DNA from: Methyloversatilis thermotolerans
GTDB taxonomy: Bacteria > Pseudomonadota > Gammaproteobacteria > Burkholderiales > Rhodocyclaceae
Length of the DNA stretch: 64,000 nucleotides
Assembly (NCBI RefSeq): GCF_000372885.1
Contig: NZ_KB889967.1
Coordinates: 3,908,060 to 3,972,059 of the forward strand
Reading direction: 5' to 3'
Within the stretch, counting starts at the first letter, position 1; every line of letters starts with the position of its first letter. Under the pieces are notes generated by a model. It searched no databases and had not been told where the DNA came from. It worked only from the letters and a program-made list of their open reading frames with translations. Shown here one piece after another: positions 33,431 through 42,118 of the stretch. The translations under genes were made by a program, and so were the position numbers.

Positions 33431-34098
33431 GCAGGCTGCGGGTGTTCAGGCGACAGACCGACCTGCTGGTGCTGGCTGTGCTCTGCGTGCTGCTCGCGCT
33501 GTGGGCCAACCGCTGGAGCGATGCCGACCTGCAGGTCACCGGGTGGTTCTATGACGCGGCGTCGGCGACCTTTCCGCTGCGCCGGGATGCTGTCATGTCC
33601 GATCTGCTGCATGAAGGCGTCAAATGGCTTTCTGTGCTTGCCTGGCTGGGTCTGCTGCTGATCTGGGGCGCCCTGCGGTTGCGCCGGCGTGCGCCCGATC
33701 TGCGCGCGCGCATTGCCTTCGTGTTGTGGACGTCGCTGTTGGCGGCGATTGCGGTGAATGTGGCTCGGGCGGGCTCGGCGCACAGTTGTCCGTGGTCGCT
33801 CACCGCGTTCGGCGGCCAGGCAAGCTACTTCCGGCTGTTCGATGCCGCTCCGGCGCAATCCGGTTCCGGCCATTGCCTGCCCAGCGGTCATGCCGCCACT
33901 GCATTCATGTGGCTTGCGGCTCTGCCCGTGCTGGACGGAAGCCATCGACGCCGGGGGATGCTTGCGGTGCTCTGCCTCGGGGCGGTGGCCGGCGCGGTTC
34001 AGGTGATGCGCGGCGCGCACTTTCCATCGCATGTGCTGCTCACCGCCTCACTGTGCGCGGCAGTCGCACTGCTGTGCGCCTGCGTGGCGCGCAGATGA
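33427..34098 (+). CDS. PAP2-family membrane phosphatase
   Basis: A 223-residue integral membrane phosphatase with several TM segments. The family motifs CLPSGHAATAF and RGAHFPSHVLL provide the catalytic histidines. The first motif (KxxxxxxRP) is not obvious. Substrate could be a lipid phosphate, such as undecaprenyl pyrophosphate or lipid A. GTG start overlaps the sulfatase stop by 4 nt, so the two envelope enzymes are coupled. A stem-loop (34101-34120) follows the stop. Confidence 0.85.
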   Translation: MSRLRVFRRQTDLLVLAVLCVLLALWANRWSDADLQVTGWFYDAASATFPLRRDAVMSDLLHEGVKWLSVLAWLGLLLIWGALRLRRRAPDLRARIAFVLWTSLLAAIAVNVARAGSAHSCPWSLTAFGGQASYFRLFDAAPAQSGSGHCLPSGHAATAFMWLAALPVLDGSHRRRGMLAVLCLGAVAGAVQVMRGAHFPSHVLLTASLCAAVALLCACVARR

Positions 34099-34100
34099 AG

Positions 34101-34120
34101 GACCGGCCAGGAGGCCGGTC
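34101..34120. terminator. Stem-loop between the PAP2 gene and dps
   Basis: GACCGGCC-AGGA-GGCCGGTC is a perfect 8-bp hairpin with a 4-nt loop, located between two converging genes. No T-tract follows in either direction, so intrinsic termination is uncertain. It might act as a bidirectional Rho-assisted or 3'-end stabilising structure. Confidence 0.4.
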
Positions 34121-34137
34121 GCGGGCGACTGGAGCGC

Positions 34138-34611
34138 TCAGCCTTCAAGCAGGCTGCGCAACATCCATGCGTTCTTTTCGTGAATCTGCATGCGCTGCGT
34201 GAGCAGATCGGCGGTCGGCTCGTCGTTCGCTTCGTCCACCACCGGGAAGATGCTGCGCGCAGTACGTACGACGGCTTCCTGGCCGGCGACCAACTGGCGG
34301 ATCATGTCGTTCGCCGACGGCACGCCGTCCGGTTCCTTGATCGAAGTGAGCTTCGCGTAGGCGCTGTAGGTGCCCGGAGCCGGATAGCCCAGCGCGCGTA
34401 TCCGCTCGGCCACGGAATCAACGGCCAGCGCCAGCTCGGTGTACTGCGTCTCGAACATGAGGTGCAGCGTGTTGAACATCGGACCGGTCACGTTCCAGTG
34501 GAAGTTGTGCGTGGTCAGGTACAGCGTGTAGGTGTCGGCGAGCAGGCGGGACAGCCCTTCCGCGATCGCCTGGCGCTTGTCTTCCGAAATGCCGATATTG
34601 ATGGTGCTCAT
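34138..34611 (-). CDS. dps: DNA-protecting ferritin-like protein Dps
   Basis: A 157-residue four-helix-bundle protein that binds DNA and oxidises Fe(II). The ferroxidase signature [17 protein letters not shown] is near residue 34, [20 protein letters not shown] follows, and the C-terminal helix is intact. The protein matches the usual Dps length. Its N-terminus is short ([13 protein letters not shown]), without the Lys-rich DNA-binding extension of E. coli Dps. It lies 52 nt downstream of oxyR on the same strand, so it is probably co-regulated by peroxide. Confidence 0.95.
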   Translation of the reverse strand: MSTINIGISEDKRQAIAEGLSRLLADTYTLYLTTHNFHWNVTGPMFNTLHLMFETQYTELALAVDSVAERIRALGYPAPGTYSAYAKLTSIKEPDGVPSANDMIRQLVAGQEAVVRTARSIFPVVDEANDEPTADLLTQRMQIHEKNAWMLRSLLEG

Positions 34612-34663
34612 GACGTACTCCCTCGTTGATGACGACCTGATGATGTGAGTGACGACGCCGGTG

Positions 34664-35572
34664 TCAGGTTCCGTCCGGCGTGCCAGGCGCCTGCGCGGCG
34701 ATCAGTTCGCCGAGCCGGGAAAAGCATTCGACACGCGCATTCGAGCTGCGTGCCACCAGTGCGATGGTACGGCGCGGTCGGGGTTCGGCAAAGCGGTGCG
34801 CCACCAGGTCCATGTGCGACAGCAGGCCCGAGCGCAGCGTCATGTCGGGCAGCAGCGCCATGCCCAGGCCGCCTTCCACCATCTGCGCCAGCGTGAACAG
34901 GCTGGTGGCTTCCATGCCGCTGCTGCGCGGTTCGCCCAGCCGGCAGCCGCCCAGCGTGTGTCCGCGCAGGCAGTGGCCTTCTTCGAGCAGCAGCAGCGCA
35001 TCCGGGTCCAGCTTGCCGATGTCGCGCGGCATGTCCGCCTCGCGCCCGCGCGGTGCGATCAGCTTCAGTTCCTCGTCGAACAGCGGCTGTACCTGAAGAC
35101 TACCGGTTTCGTAAGGCAGTGCGATGAGCGCGAAATCGAGCTGGCCGGCATTGAGACGGGCGAGCAGATGGGCGGTGAGGTCCTCGCGCAGCGCGATGCG
35201 AAGTTCCGGGTAGTGCTCGCGTACCGCAGGCAGCACCGCGGGCAGCAGGAAAGGCGCGATGGTCGGGATGACGCCCAGGCGGAGCAGGCCGCACATCGGC
35301 CGGTCCGCGTTTCGTGCCCATTCCGCCAGATCCTCGGCTTCGGCGAGCAGTCTCCGCGCGCGTGCGACGACCTCGATTCCGGTCGGCGTCATCATGACCG
35401 AATGCCGCTCGCGCTCCACCAGCAGCGTACCCAGCGTGGCCTCCAGTTCCTTTATGCCGGCCGACAGCGTCGACTGCGTGACGTAGCAGGTCTCGGCCGC
35501 CTGGGTGAAGTTCAGTCTTTCCGATACCGCCACCAGATATCGCAACTGACGCAGGGAAGGCAGGTTAGCCAT
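34664..35572 (-). CDS. oxyR: Peroxide-responsive LysR regulator OxyR
   Basis: A 302-residue LysR regulator. The N-terminal HTH ([20 protein letters not shown]...TQSTLSAGI) is typical. C201 and C210 lie in [14 protein letters not shown], matching the redox disulfide pair Cys199/Cys208 of E. coli OxyR. The start MANLPSL at 35572 is preferred over an ATG 12 codons upstream, because GGAG precedes it. It is divergent from the peroxiredoxin-glutaredoxin gene and precedes dps. A TATAAT (35630-35625 on the minus strand) lies in the shared promoter region. Confidence 0.96.
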   Translation of the reverse strand: MANLPSLRQLRYLVAVSERLNFTQAAETCYVTQSTLSAGIKELEATLGTLLVERERHSVMMTPTGIEVVARARRLLAEAEDLAEWARNADRPMCGLLRLGVIPTIAPFLLPAVLPAVREHYPELRIALREDLTAHLLARLNAGQLDFALIALPYETGSLQVQPLFDEELKLIAPRGREADMPRDIGKLDPDALLLLEEGHCLRGHTLGGCRLGEPRSSGMEATSLFTLAQMVEGGLGMALLPDMTLRSGLLSHMDLVAHRFAEPRPRRTIALVARSSNARVECFSRLGELIAAQAPGTPDGT

Positions 35573-35764
35573 GACGTACTCCGCAGTGTGGGTTTGCCGA
35601 CTCTGCATCGCCGACTAGGATCGAATTATACGATCAATAATAGAAAAATTACCAATTGGATCTGTTTCTGGAGCGCGGCCAGAATGCGTCCTGTCGATGT
35701 GCAGCGCAACAAGCCGGCGCATCACCGATTTCGTTTTTGTGTCCATTACCCAGGAGAACACACC
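35573..35764. promoter_or_regulatory. Divergent promoter region between oxyR and the peroxiredoxin gene
   Basis: This 192-nt AT-richer stretch contains TATAAT on the minus strand (35630-35625), a likely oxyR -10, though its best -35 candidate (TTGGTA, 35655-35650) needs a 19-nt spacer. The segment around 35620-35665 (ATCGATC-like and AATAG/ATTACC) could be an OxyR site, but I do not see a clean ATAG-n7-CTAT pattern. A good SD (CAGGAGAACAC) precedes the plus-strand gene. Confidence 0.55.
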
Positions 35765-36502
35765 ATGAGTCTGCAGAATCACGAAGGCAAGCGCGTTCCG
35801 GATGTCACCTTCCGCGTGCGTGAAAACAATGAATGGAAGAACGTGACCACCGATGAGCTGTTCCGTGGCAAGACGGTGGTGGTGTTCTCGCTGCCCGGCG
35901 CCTTCACGCCCACCTGCTCGTCGACCCATCTGCCGCGCTACAACGAACTGGCACCGGCCTTCTTCGCCAATGGCGTCGATGCCATCCTGTGCGTGTCGGT
36001 GAATGACACTTTCGTCATGAACGAATGGGCCAAGGATCAGGAATCCGACAATGTGACCCTGGTGCCCGACGGGAACGGAGAATTCACGGAAGGCATGGGC
36101 ATGATGGTGGACAAGGCCGACCTCGGCTTCGGCAAGCGCAGCTGGCGTTACTCGATGCTGGTGAAGGACGGCGTGGTGAGCAAGATGTTCATCGAGCCGC
36201 AGGAGCCGGGCGATCCGTTCAAGGTGTCGGACGCGGACACGATGCTGAACCACATCAATCCGGAAGCGCGCAAACCCGACCAGGTCGCCATCCTGACGCG
36301 CGAAGGCTGCGCGTTCTGCGCCAAGGCCAAGGCCTTGCTGACCGAGCGTGGCTATCGCTATGCCGAAATCAATCTGCCGCACACCGAACGTTCGCGTGCC
36401 CTGGGTGCCATCGCCGGCGCGAAGACCGTGCCGCAGGTGTACATCAACGGCCAGCACATCGGCGGCTGGGAAGACCTGGAGCAGTGGGCGCAGCGCAACT
36501 GA
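35765..36502 (+). CDS. Peroxiredoxin-glutaredoxin hybrid peroxidase
   Basis: A 245-residue fusion. Residues 1-160 are a Prx5-type peroxiredoxin with the peroxidatic Cys51 in [14 protein letters not shown]. Residues 170-245 are a glutaredoxin with C182/C185 in [13 protein letters not shown] and the cis-Pro/GG motifs [14 protein letters not shown]. It reduces peroxides using glutathione and is well known in Haemophilus and many proteobacteria. ATG has a strong SD. It is divergent from oxyR, a likely direct OxyR target. Downstream are two stem-loops, then a dehydrogenase-like gene. Confidence 0.95.
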   Translation: MSLQNHEGKRVPDVTFRVRENNEWKNVTTDELFRGKTVVVFSLPGAFTPTCSSTHLPRYNELAPAFFANGVDAILCVSVNDTFVMNEWAKDQESDNVTLVPDGNGEFTEGMGMMVDKADLGFGKRSWRYSMLVKDGVVSKMFIEPQEPGDPFKVSDADTMLNHINPEARKPDQVAILTREGCAFCAKAKALLTERGYRYAEINLPHTERSRALGAIAGAKTVPQVYINGQHIGGWEDLEQWAQRN

Positions 36503-36515
36503 GCGCGCCGCTCCG

Positions 36516-36539
36516 CGCACGGCGGTTTGCCGCCGTGCG
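36516..36539 (+). terminator. Stem-loop after the peroxiredoxin gene
   Basis: CGCACGGCGG-TTTG-CCGCCGTGCG: a perfect 10-bp stem with a 4-nt loop 14 nt after the stop codon. It is not followed by a T-tract, so it may be an intercistronic processing or stabilising structure or a weak terminator. Confidence 0.5.
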
Positions 36540-36576
36540 ATCAGGCTTGCGCACCGTGGGGTGCGCAGCCCTGATC
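36539..36576 (+). repeat. Second, bipartite stem-loop before the dehydrogenase-like gene
   Basis: GATCAGG (36539-36545) pairs with CCTGATC (36570-36576), and inside it GCGCACC-GTGG-GGTGCGC (36549-36566) forms an inner 7-bp stem. The two hairpins sit back to back (36516-36539 and 36539-36576), 21 nt before the ATG of the next gene. A role in differential expression of the two genes is plausible. Confidence 0.5.
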
Positions 36577-36596
36577 GTCCGGAACAGGAGAGCGAC

Positions 36597-37991
36597 ATGA
36601 ATGAAATGAATGTGGATGTAGCGGTGATCGGTGCCGGCACCGCCGGGCTGGCGGCCTATCGTGCGGCGATCGCCGCCGGGCGCAGCGCGGTCATCATCGA
36701 GGGCGGCCCGTATGGCACGACTTGCGCACGCGTCGGCTGCATGCCCAGCAAGCTGTTGATCGCCGCGGCGGAAGCGGCGCATGCGACGGCCAAGTGGGAT
36801 GCTTTCGGCATCCGTCTCGACGGTGTGGTGCGCATCGACGGCGAGGCGGTGATGGCGCGTGTGCGCCGCGAGCGCGACCGCTTCGTCGGCTTCGTCGTGC
36901 GCGGCGTGGACAGCATCCCTGCCGGACACAAGCTGCGTGGTTACGCGAAGTTCGTCGATGACCACAGCCTTACAGTGGATGACCACACTGTGGTCACCTT
37001 CGGCCGCGCCGTCATCGCGACCGGCTCTTCGCCGGCCATTCCGCCCATGCTCAAGGCTGCCGGCCGCCGTCTCATCGTCAACGACGATGTGTTCGAATGG
37101 ACCACGCTGCCGAAGTCCGTGGCCGTGTTCGGGCCGGGCGTGATCGGTCTGGAACTGGGCCAGGCCCTGCATCGCCTCGGTGTGCGGGTCGAAGTGTTCG
37201 GCCGCGGCGGATTCGTCGGACCGTTCTCGGATCCCGCCCTCAAGGCCTATGCCACGAACGCTTTCGCTGACGAGTTTCCGCTGCATGTGGACGCGAAGAT
37301 CGCGCGCATCGCGGAGACGGCCGAAGGTGTGCGCATCGTCCAGGAACCGGGCGACGGCCGCCTGATGAACAAGGATTTTGAATGGGTGATCGCCGCCACC
37401 GGGCGCACGCCGAATGTCCGGAATCTCGGTCTGGAAAACACGTCGCTAGCGCTTGCCGATAACGGCGTGCCGATATTCGACCGCACGACCATGCAATGTG
37501 GCGGCACGCCGGTATTCATCGCCGGTGATGCGAACAACGATCTGCCTCTGCTGCACGAGGCGGCGGACGAGGGCAGGATCGCGGGCGACAATGCAGCGCG
37601 TTTTCCGGACGTGCAGCCGGGCCTGCGGCGCGAGCCGATCGCGGTGGTGTTCTCGGATCCGCAACTGGCGACGGTCGGCAAGCGACACGCGGACCTCGCG
37701 CCGGACAGCTTCGTCACCGGCGAGGTGTCGTTCGAGGATCAGGGCCGTTCGCGCGTCATGCTGCGCAACAAGGGGCTGCTGCACGTGTATGCGGAAAAGG
37801 GCAGCGGCCGCCTGCTCGGCTGCGAAATGATGGGGCCTGACGTCGAACACCTCGCCCATCTGCTGGCCTGGGCCATGCAGTCCGGCATGACGGTGCAGCG
37901 CGCGCTGGAAATGCCCTTCTACCACCCGGTGGTGGAAGAGGGGCTGCGCACCGCGCTGCGCGATGCCGCGGCGAAACTGAGCGCAGCGTAA
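36597..37991 (+). CDS. Dihydrolipoamide dehydrogenase-like pyridine nucleotide-disulfide oxidoreductase
   Basis: A 464-residue flavoprotein. The FAD motif VAVIGAGTAGLAAYRAA is near residue 10, the redox-active pair CARVGCMPSK near 44-49, NAD(P) motif SVAVFGPGVIGLELGQAL near 170, and C-terminal HPVVEEGLR carries the His-Glu dyad. This is the DLDH/Mer-like family. It is not next to any 2-oxoacid dehydrogenase subunits, so its partner is unclear. Location after the peroxiredoxin-glutaredoxin gene suggests it may feed thiol-based peroxide defence. Good SD (GGAGAG). Confidence 0.92.
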   Translation: MNEMNVDVAVIGAGTAGLAAYRAAIAAGRSAVIIEGGPYGTTCARVGCMPSKLLIAAAEAAHATAKWDAFGIRLDGVVRIDGEAVMARVRRERDRFVGFVVRGVDSIPAGHKLRGYAKFVDDHSLTVDDHTVVTFGRAVIATGSSPAIPPMLKAAGRRLIVNDDVFEWTTLPKSVAVFGPGVIGLELGQALHRLGVRVEVFGRGGFVGPFSDPALKAYATNAFADEFPLHVDAKIARIAETAEGVRIVQEPGDGRLMNKDFEWVIAATGRTPNVRNLGLENTSLALADNGVPIFDRTTMQCGGTPVFIAGDANNDLPLLHEAADEGRIAGDNAARFPDVQPGLRREPIAVVFSDPQLATVGKRHADLAPDSFVTGEVSFEDQGRSRVMLRNKGLLHVYAEKGSGRLLGCEMMGPDVEHLAHLLAWAMQSGMTVQRALEMPFYHPVVEEGLRTALRDAAAKLSAA

Positions 37992-37995
37992 GCGA

Positions 37996-38025
37996 CGCCC
38001 GCCCGGACGTCTGGCCGGGCGGGCG
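37996..38025 (+). terminator. Stem-loop after the dehydrogenase-like gene
   Basis: CGCCCGCCCGG-ACGTCTGG-CCGGGCGGGCG has an 11-bp perfect stem, 4 nt after the stop codon. No T-run follows. It may still stop transcription with Rho, or insulate the following biotin operon. Confidence 0.5.
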
Positions 38026-38026
38026 G

Positions 38027-38079
38027 TAGAATACCGGCCTCCAGCCCCCGCCCCGCGCGGGGGCAACGCCGGTGTTGCC
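38027..38079 (+). promoter_or_regulatory. bioA leader: -10 TAGAAT and two mutually exclusive hairpins
   Basis: TAGAAT (38027-38032) is a good -10, although no clear -35 is present. It predicts a start near 38039. The leader then contains GCCCCCGC-n5-GCGGGGGC (38044-38064) and GGCAAC-n6-GTTGCC (38062-38079). The two stems share 38062-38064, so they cannot both form fully. The second ends 2 nt before the GTG start of bioA, and there is no visible SD. Confidence 0.45.
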
Positions 38080-38081
38080 AA

Positions 38082-39392
38082 GTGTCCGCCCCAGATTCCC
38101 TCGTTTCCCGCAGCCTCTCCTCGGTCTGGCATCCCTGCACACAGATGCAGTGGCATGCCGACCGGTCATTGCCGCTGCTGCCCATATCGCGTGCGCAGGG
38201 CGCATGGCTGTATGCGCCGGACGGCCGTCGCTACCTGGATGGCATCAGTTCCTGGTGGACCAATCTGTTCGGTCACAGCCATCCTCACATCGTGCAGGCG
38301 CTGCGCGAACAGCTCGACACGCTGGACCATGTCATGCTCGCCGGCTTCACGCACGAACCGGTGGTGGCGCTGTCGGAACGGCTGTCGGCGTTGACCGGCG
38401 GTCACCTCGGCCACGCCTTCTATGCGTCCGACGGCGCATCGGCCACCGAAATCGCGCTCAAGATGTCGCTTCATTACTGGCGCAACCTTGGCCAGCCGGA
38501 CAAGAACGAATTCATCTGCTTCGCCGGCAGTTATCACGGCGAAACCGTGGGTGCGCTGGCGGTGACCGATGTGCCGCTGTTCCGCGATGCCTATGCGCCC
38601 ATGGTGCGCGCTGCCCATGTCCTGCCCAGTCCGGCTGCCGGCGACGCCGATGCGGCGCGACGTGCACTGGAGGAATTTCTCGCGCGTCATGCGTCGCGCA
38701 TCGCCGCGCTCATCGTCGAACCGCGTGTCCAGTGCGCGGGCGGCTTCGCAATGCATGACGCATCATGGCTGCGCGAGCTGCGCGCCTTGTGCGACCGCTA
38801 CCAGGTCCATCTCGTGGCCGACGAAATCGCGGTGGGATGCGGTCGCACCGGGACCTTCTTCGCGTGCGAGCAATCGCTCGACGAACGCGGCGAAGGCTGG
38901 CCGGATTTCATCTGTCTGTCCAAGGGCATCACCGGCGGTACCTTGCCGCTGTCGCTGGTGCTGAGCAAGCCCTTCGTGTTCGATGCCTTCCTCGATGACA
39001 CGATGGCGCGCGGCTTCCTGCACTCGCATTCCTATACCGGTAATCCGCTCGCCTGTCGCGCGGCGCTGGCCACGCTGGATCTGTTCGCCGAACTCGACAT
39101 CCTGGCGCGCAATCGCGCGTGGGCCGACCATTTCACCCGGGCGCTGGCGCCTCTGGCCACACATCCGGCTGTGGGCGGTTTCCGCAACGCAGGCATGATC
39201 TGGGCGATGGATGTCGATACCGCGCAGCCGGAATTCAGCCGTCGCTTCTACCGCGAGGCGCTCGCGCGCGAACTGCTGTTGCGACCGATCGGCCGCACGC
39301 TCTACTTCATGCCGCCCTATGTGCTCGACGACGAGCAGACGGCGCTGCTGGCGGCTCGTACGCTTGATGCACTGGACGCCGCACTGGCATGA
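38082..39392 (+). CDS. bioA: Adenosylmethionine--8-amino-7-oxononanoate aminotransferase
   Basis: A 436-residue PLP aminotransferase that converts KAPA to DAPA in biotin synthesis, with SAM as amino donor. Family features: WHPCTQM near residue 16, SSWWTNLFGHSHPHI near 57, the PLP-phosphate motif YASDGASATEIALKM, and the Schiff-base Lys281 in ICLSKGITGGTLPL. The GTG start at 38082 has no obvious SD and sits behind hairpins. Stop overlaps bioF's ATG by 4 nt. First gene of a complete A-F-H-C-D cluster; bioB is not in the window. Confidence 0.96.
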   Translation: MSAPDSLVSRSLSSVWHPCTQMQWHADRSLPLLPISRAQGAWLYAPDGRRYLDGISSWWTNLFGHSHPHIVQALREQLDTLDHVMLAGFTHEPVVALSERLSALTGGHLGHAFYASDGASATEIALKMSLHYWRNLGQPDKNEFICFAGSYHGETVGALAVTDVPLFRDAYAPMVRAAHVLPSPAAGDADAARRALEEFLARHASRIAALIVEPRVQCAGGFAMHDASWLRELRALCDRYQVHLVADEIAVGCGRTGTFFACEQSLDERGEGWPDFICLSKGITGGTLPLSLVLSKPFVFDAFLDDTMARGFLHSHSYTGNPLACRAALATLDLFAELDILARNRAWADHFTRALAPLATHPAVGGFRNAGMIWAMDVDTAQPEFSRRFYREALARELLLRPIGRTLYFMPPYVLDDEQTALLAARTLDALDAALA

Positions 39393-40543
39393 GTGCCACC
39401 GACTTCCGTGCGCGACTGGCCGCGCTCGCCGAGCAGGATCTTCTTCGCCGCCGCACGCTGCTGGACGCACCCTGCGGGCCGGATGCCGAGGTCGACGGGC
39501 GGCCCCTGCTGTCCTTTGCCGGCAATGACTACCTCGGGCTGGCCAATCATCCGATGGTGATCGAAGCGCTGCGCGCAGGGGCCTCGCGCTGGGGGGGCGG
39601 TGCGGGCGCTTCACATCTGGTAAGCGGCCATCAGCGTCCGCACGAGGAACTCGAGGAGGCGCTCGCGCGTTTCACCGGCCTGCCGCGCGCGCTGTTCTTT
39701 TCCACCGGCTACATGGCGAATCTGGCAGTGTTGCCGGCGCTGGCCGGACGCGGCGACACGGTGATCGCCGACCGCCTGAATCATGCCTCGCTGGTCGATG
39801 CGGCGCTGCTGTCGCGGGCGACCGTCCGGCGCTATCCGCATGCGGATGTGGCGGCGGTCGCCCGTGCGCTGGAAGCGGCCGAAGGCCGCAAGGTGGTGGT
39901 GAGCGACGGTGTGTTCAGCATGGATGGCGATATCGCGCCGCTGCCCGAGTTGCTGGGGCTGTGCGAACGTCACGACGCGCTGCTCGTGGTCGACGATGCG
40001 CACGGCTTCGGCGTTCTGGGCAGTCAGGGGCGCGGCGTACTGTCGCACTTCGGGCTGTCGTCGCCCCACCTGGTCTATGTCGGCACCCTGGGCAAGGCGG
40101 CGGGTGTCGCGGGGGCATTCGTTGCCGGTCAGCCGGACGCCATCGAGTGGCTGATGCAGACCGGACGCAGCTACCGCTACACGACAGCCGCCCCCCCCGC
40201 CATCGCCTGTGCACTGCTGGCCAGCCTCGCGCTGATCGAGCAGGGCGATGCGCTGCGCGCCACGCTGACCGCACATCGTGCCCGCCTGCGTGCAGCGCTG
40301 GGGCTTCACGCCCGCGCCTTGCTGGCGTCCGAGACTGCAATCCAGCCGTATCTGGTCGGTGGCAATGCGCAAGTGGTGGAACTTGCCGACCGTCTCCGCG
40401 CGCGCGGACTCTGGGTGCCGGGGATACGGCCGCCCACCGTGCCCGCCGGTACCGCCCGCTTGCGCATTTCCTTGAGCGCGGCCCATCGCGACGAGCACAT
40501 CGACCTTCTGGCCGCTGCATTGTCGGAGATGCCGCGTGGATGA
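39389..40543 (+). CDS. bioF: 8-amino-7-oxononanoate synthase
   Basis: A 384-residue PLP enzyme of the alpha-oxoamine synthase family. It condenses pimeloyl-ACP with alanine to form KAPA. Conserved motifs: GNDYLGLANHP near residue 46, GAGASHLVSGHQRPHEELEE, and Schiff-base Lys236 in VGTLGKAAGVAGAF, the same number as in E. coli BioF. It is translationally coupled to bioA (ATGA) and overlaps the bioH start by 8 nt. Confidence 0.96.
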   Translation: MSATDFRARLAALAEQDLLRRRTLLDAPCGPDAEVDGRPLLSFAGNDYLGLANHPMVIEALRAGASRWGGGAGASHLVSGHQRPHEELEEALARFTGLPRALFFSTGYMANLAVLPALAGRGDTVIADRLNHASLVDAALLSRATVRRYPHADVAAVARALEAAEGRKVVVSDGVFSMDGDIAPLPELLGLCERHDALLVVDDAHGFGVLGSQGRGVLSHFGLSSPHLVYVGTLGKAAGVAGAFVAGQPDAIEWLMQTGRSYRYTTAAPPAIACALLASLALIEQGDALRATLTAHRARLRAALGLHARALLASETAIQPYLVGGNAQVVELADRLRARGLWVPGIRPPTVPAGTARLRISLSAAHRDEHIDLLAAALSEMPRG

Positions 40544-41336
40544 GATGCTCAAGGTACGCAGGCACGGTGAAGCGGGGCCGGAGCTCGCGTTGCTTCACGG
40601 CTGGGGCTGGGACAGCCGCCTGATGGCGTCGCTTGCCGACTGTCTGGCGCAGCGTTTCCGGGTCGTGCAGCCGGATCTGCCCGGCTACGGGCTGAACATC
40701 GATCGACCTTGCGACAGTTTCGAGGATTGCGTCGAACTGCTTGACCGCACGCTTCCGGATGTCGAGATCATTGCGGGCTGGTCGCTGGGCGCCCTGCTGG
40801 CAATCGCCTGGGCGGCGCGCCGTCGCCCGCGCATGCTGGTCCTGATCGGCGCTTCGCCGCGCTTCATGGCCGCCGAGGACTGGCCGCACGGAATGCGTCC
40901 GGAGCGCTTCGATGCTTTCGCGGCGGACGTGGCGGAAGATGCGCGTCGCACCCGCACGCGCTTCGCTGCGCTCGCTGCGCTGGGCGACGCGGATGCGAGA
41001 GCGGTGCGCTGCCGGATGGCCGACCTGATCGACGATGTGCCACCTGCGCCGGCGGCGCTCGCGCAAGGCCTGCAATGGCTTCACGACGGGGATGAACGCG
41101 GCGTGCTGCAGACCTTGCCGGTGCCCCGGTTGTGGCTTCATGGCGAGCGTGATGCGGTGATCGCGATTGCAGCGGCGCAGGCGGCAGCGGGCTGGGGAGA
41201 CGGGCAGTGCGTGGAGGTGGAGGGGGCGGCCCATCTGCCCTGGCTGGGAGGCGGTGATGTCCGTCTGCTCGACGCGCTGCTGCACGCGCTGCACGGACAG
41301 GAAGGTTCCGGCGCGGACGAGGAAGGGGCTTTATGA
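40536..41336 (+). CDS. bioH: Pimeloyl-ACP methyl ester carboxylesterase
   Basis: A 266-residue alpha/beta hydrolase. It removes the methyl group from pimeloyl-ACP methyl ester to end the disguised fatty-acid steps. The catalytic Ser83 is in AGWSLGALLAI, an HGERDAVI supplies Asp, and GAAHLPWL supplies His; the lid region between is variable. The N-terminal HGWGWDSR oxyanion motif is present. GTG start at 40536 is preceded by CGGAG with good spacing; an ATG at 40545 is an alternative. Overlaps bioF by 8 nt and bioC by 4 nt. Confidence 0.93.
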   Translation: MDEMLKVRRHGEAGPELALLHGWGWDSRLMASLADCLAQRFRVVQPDLPGYGLNIDRPCDSFEDCVELLDRTLPDVEIIAGWSLGALLAIAWAARRRPRMLVLIGASPRFMAAEDWPHGMRPERFDAFAADVAEDARRTRTRFAALAALGDADARAVRCRMADLIDDVPPAPAALAQGLQWLHDGDERGVLQTLPVPRLWLHGERDAVIAIAAAQAAAGWGDGQCVEVEGAAHLPWLGGGDVRLLDALLHALHGQEGSGADEEGAL

Positions 41337-42118
41337 AAGCCGGCAGTCATCAGCGCGCGCAGGTGCGATCGGCGTTCTCCCGCGCCTCCGGCCGGTACGA
41401 CAGCGCTGCCGCGCTGCAGAAGCGGGTGTGCGAGCGCCTGCTGGCAGGCATGTTCCCGGCCGATGCGCGCTGCGTCCTCGATCTGGGCTGCGGAACCGGA
41501 TTCGCGAGCGGCGGGCTGACACGCCTGTTTCCGTCCGCCCGGCTGCTGGCTGCGGATTTCGCCATCGGCATGCTGGCGGCGCACGCTGCCGGCCGGGATG
41601 CCGTGCATGTGTGCGCCGATGCCCACGCCTTGCCGTTTGCGGCAGGCAGCATCGATCGGGTGTTTTCCAGCCTCATGCTGCAGTGGTGCGATCCGCCACA
41701 GGTGCTGGCGGAGTGTCGCCGCGTGCTGGCGCCCGGCGGCCGCATCGCCTGCGCGACCGTGCTCGACGGTACGCTGGCCGAGATCGGTGCGGCCTTTGCC
41801 GGCATCGACAGTCACCGGCATGTGGTGTCCTTTCCGCGCGCGGACGAACTGCACGCGGCGGTCATGGGGGCCGGATTCGTCGATGTGTCGATGGAGTGTG
41901 GCGATGAAGTCGCGTACTTTGCCGATGCGCGCAGCCTGCTGCAGGCGAACCGCGACATCGGCGCGTCGCGCGTCCCCCAGGGTGCCCGGCGCGGTCTGCT
42001 TGGCCGTTCCGCGCTGGCCGAAGTGCTGTCGCGCCTCGAACGCACGCGTACCGCCCGCGGATTGCCGCTGACCTATCGCGTGGCATGGGTCCATGCGAGG
42101 GTGGCTGATGGAGAGTGA
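41333..42118 (+). CDS. bioC: Malonyl-ACP O-methyltransferase
   Basis: A 261-residue SAM-dependent methyltransferase that methylates malonyl-ACP to start pimelate synthesis. The SAM motif I VLDLGCGTGFASGG lies near residue 46, an acidic motif II (ADAHALPFAAGSIDRVFSSLM) follows at about 90, and post-I regions fit BioC. N-terminal QRAQVRSAFSRASGRYD matches the BioC family lead. It is translated by ATGA overlap with bioH and overlaps the bioD reading frame by 11 nt. Confidence 0.93.
   Translation: MKAGSHQRAQVRSAFSRASGRYDSAAALQKRVCERLLAGMFPADARCVLDLGCGTGFASGGLTRLFPSARLLAADFAIGMLAAHAAGRDAVHVCADAHALPFAAGSIDRVFSSLMLQWCDPPQVLAECRRVLAPGGRIACATVLDGTLAEIGAAFAGIDSHRHVVSFPRADELHAAVMGAGFVDVSMECGDEVAYFADARSLLQANRDIGASRVPQGARRGLLGRSALAEVLSRLERTRTARGLPLTYRVAWVHARVADGE

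Noticed and set aside
35615-36640. Minus-strand gene opposite the peroxiredoxin-glutaredoxin gene
   Set aside because: It covers the coding strand gene fully, with no recognisable motif.
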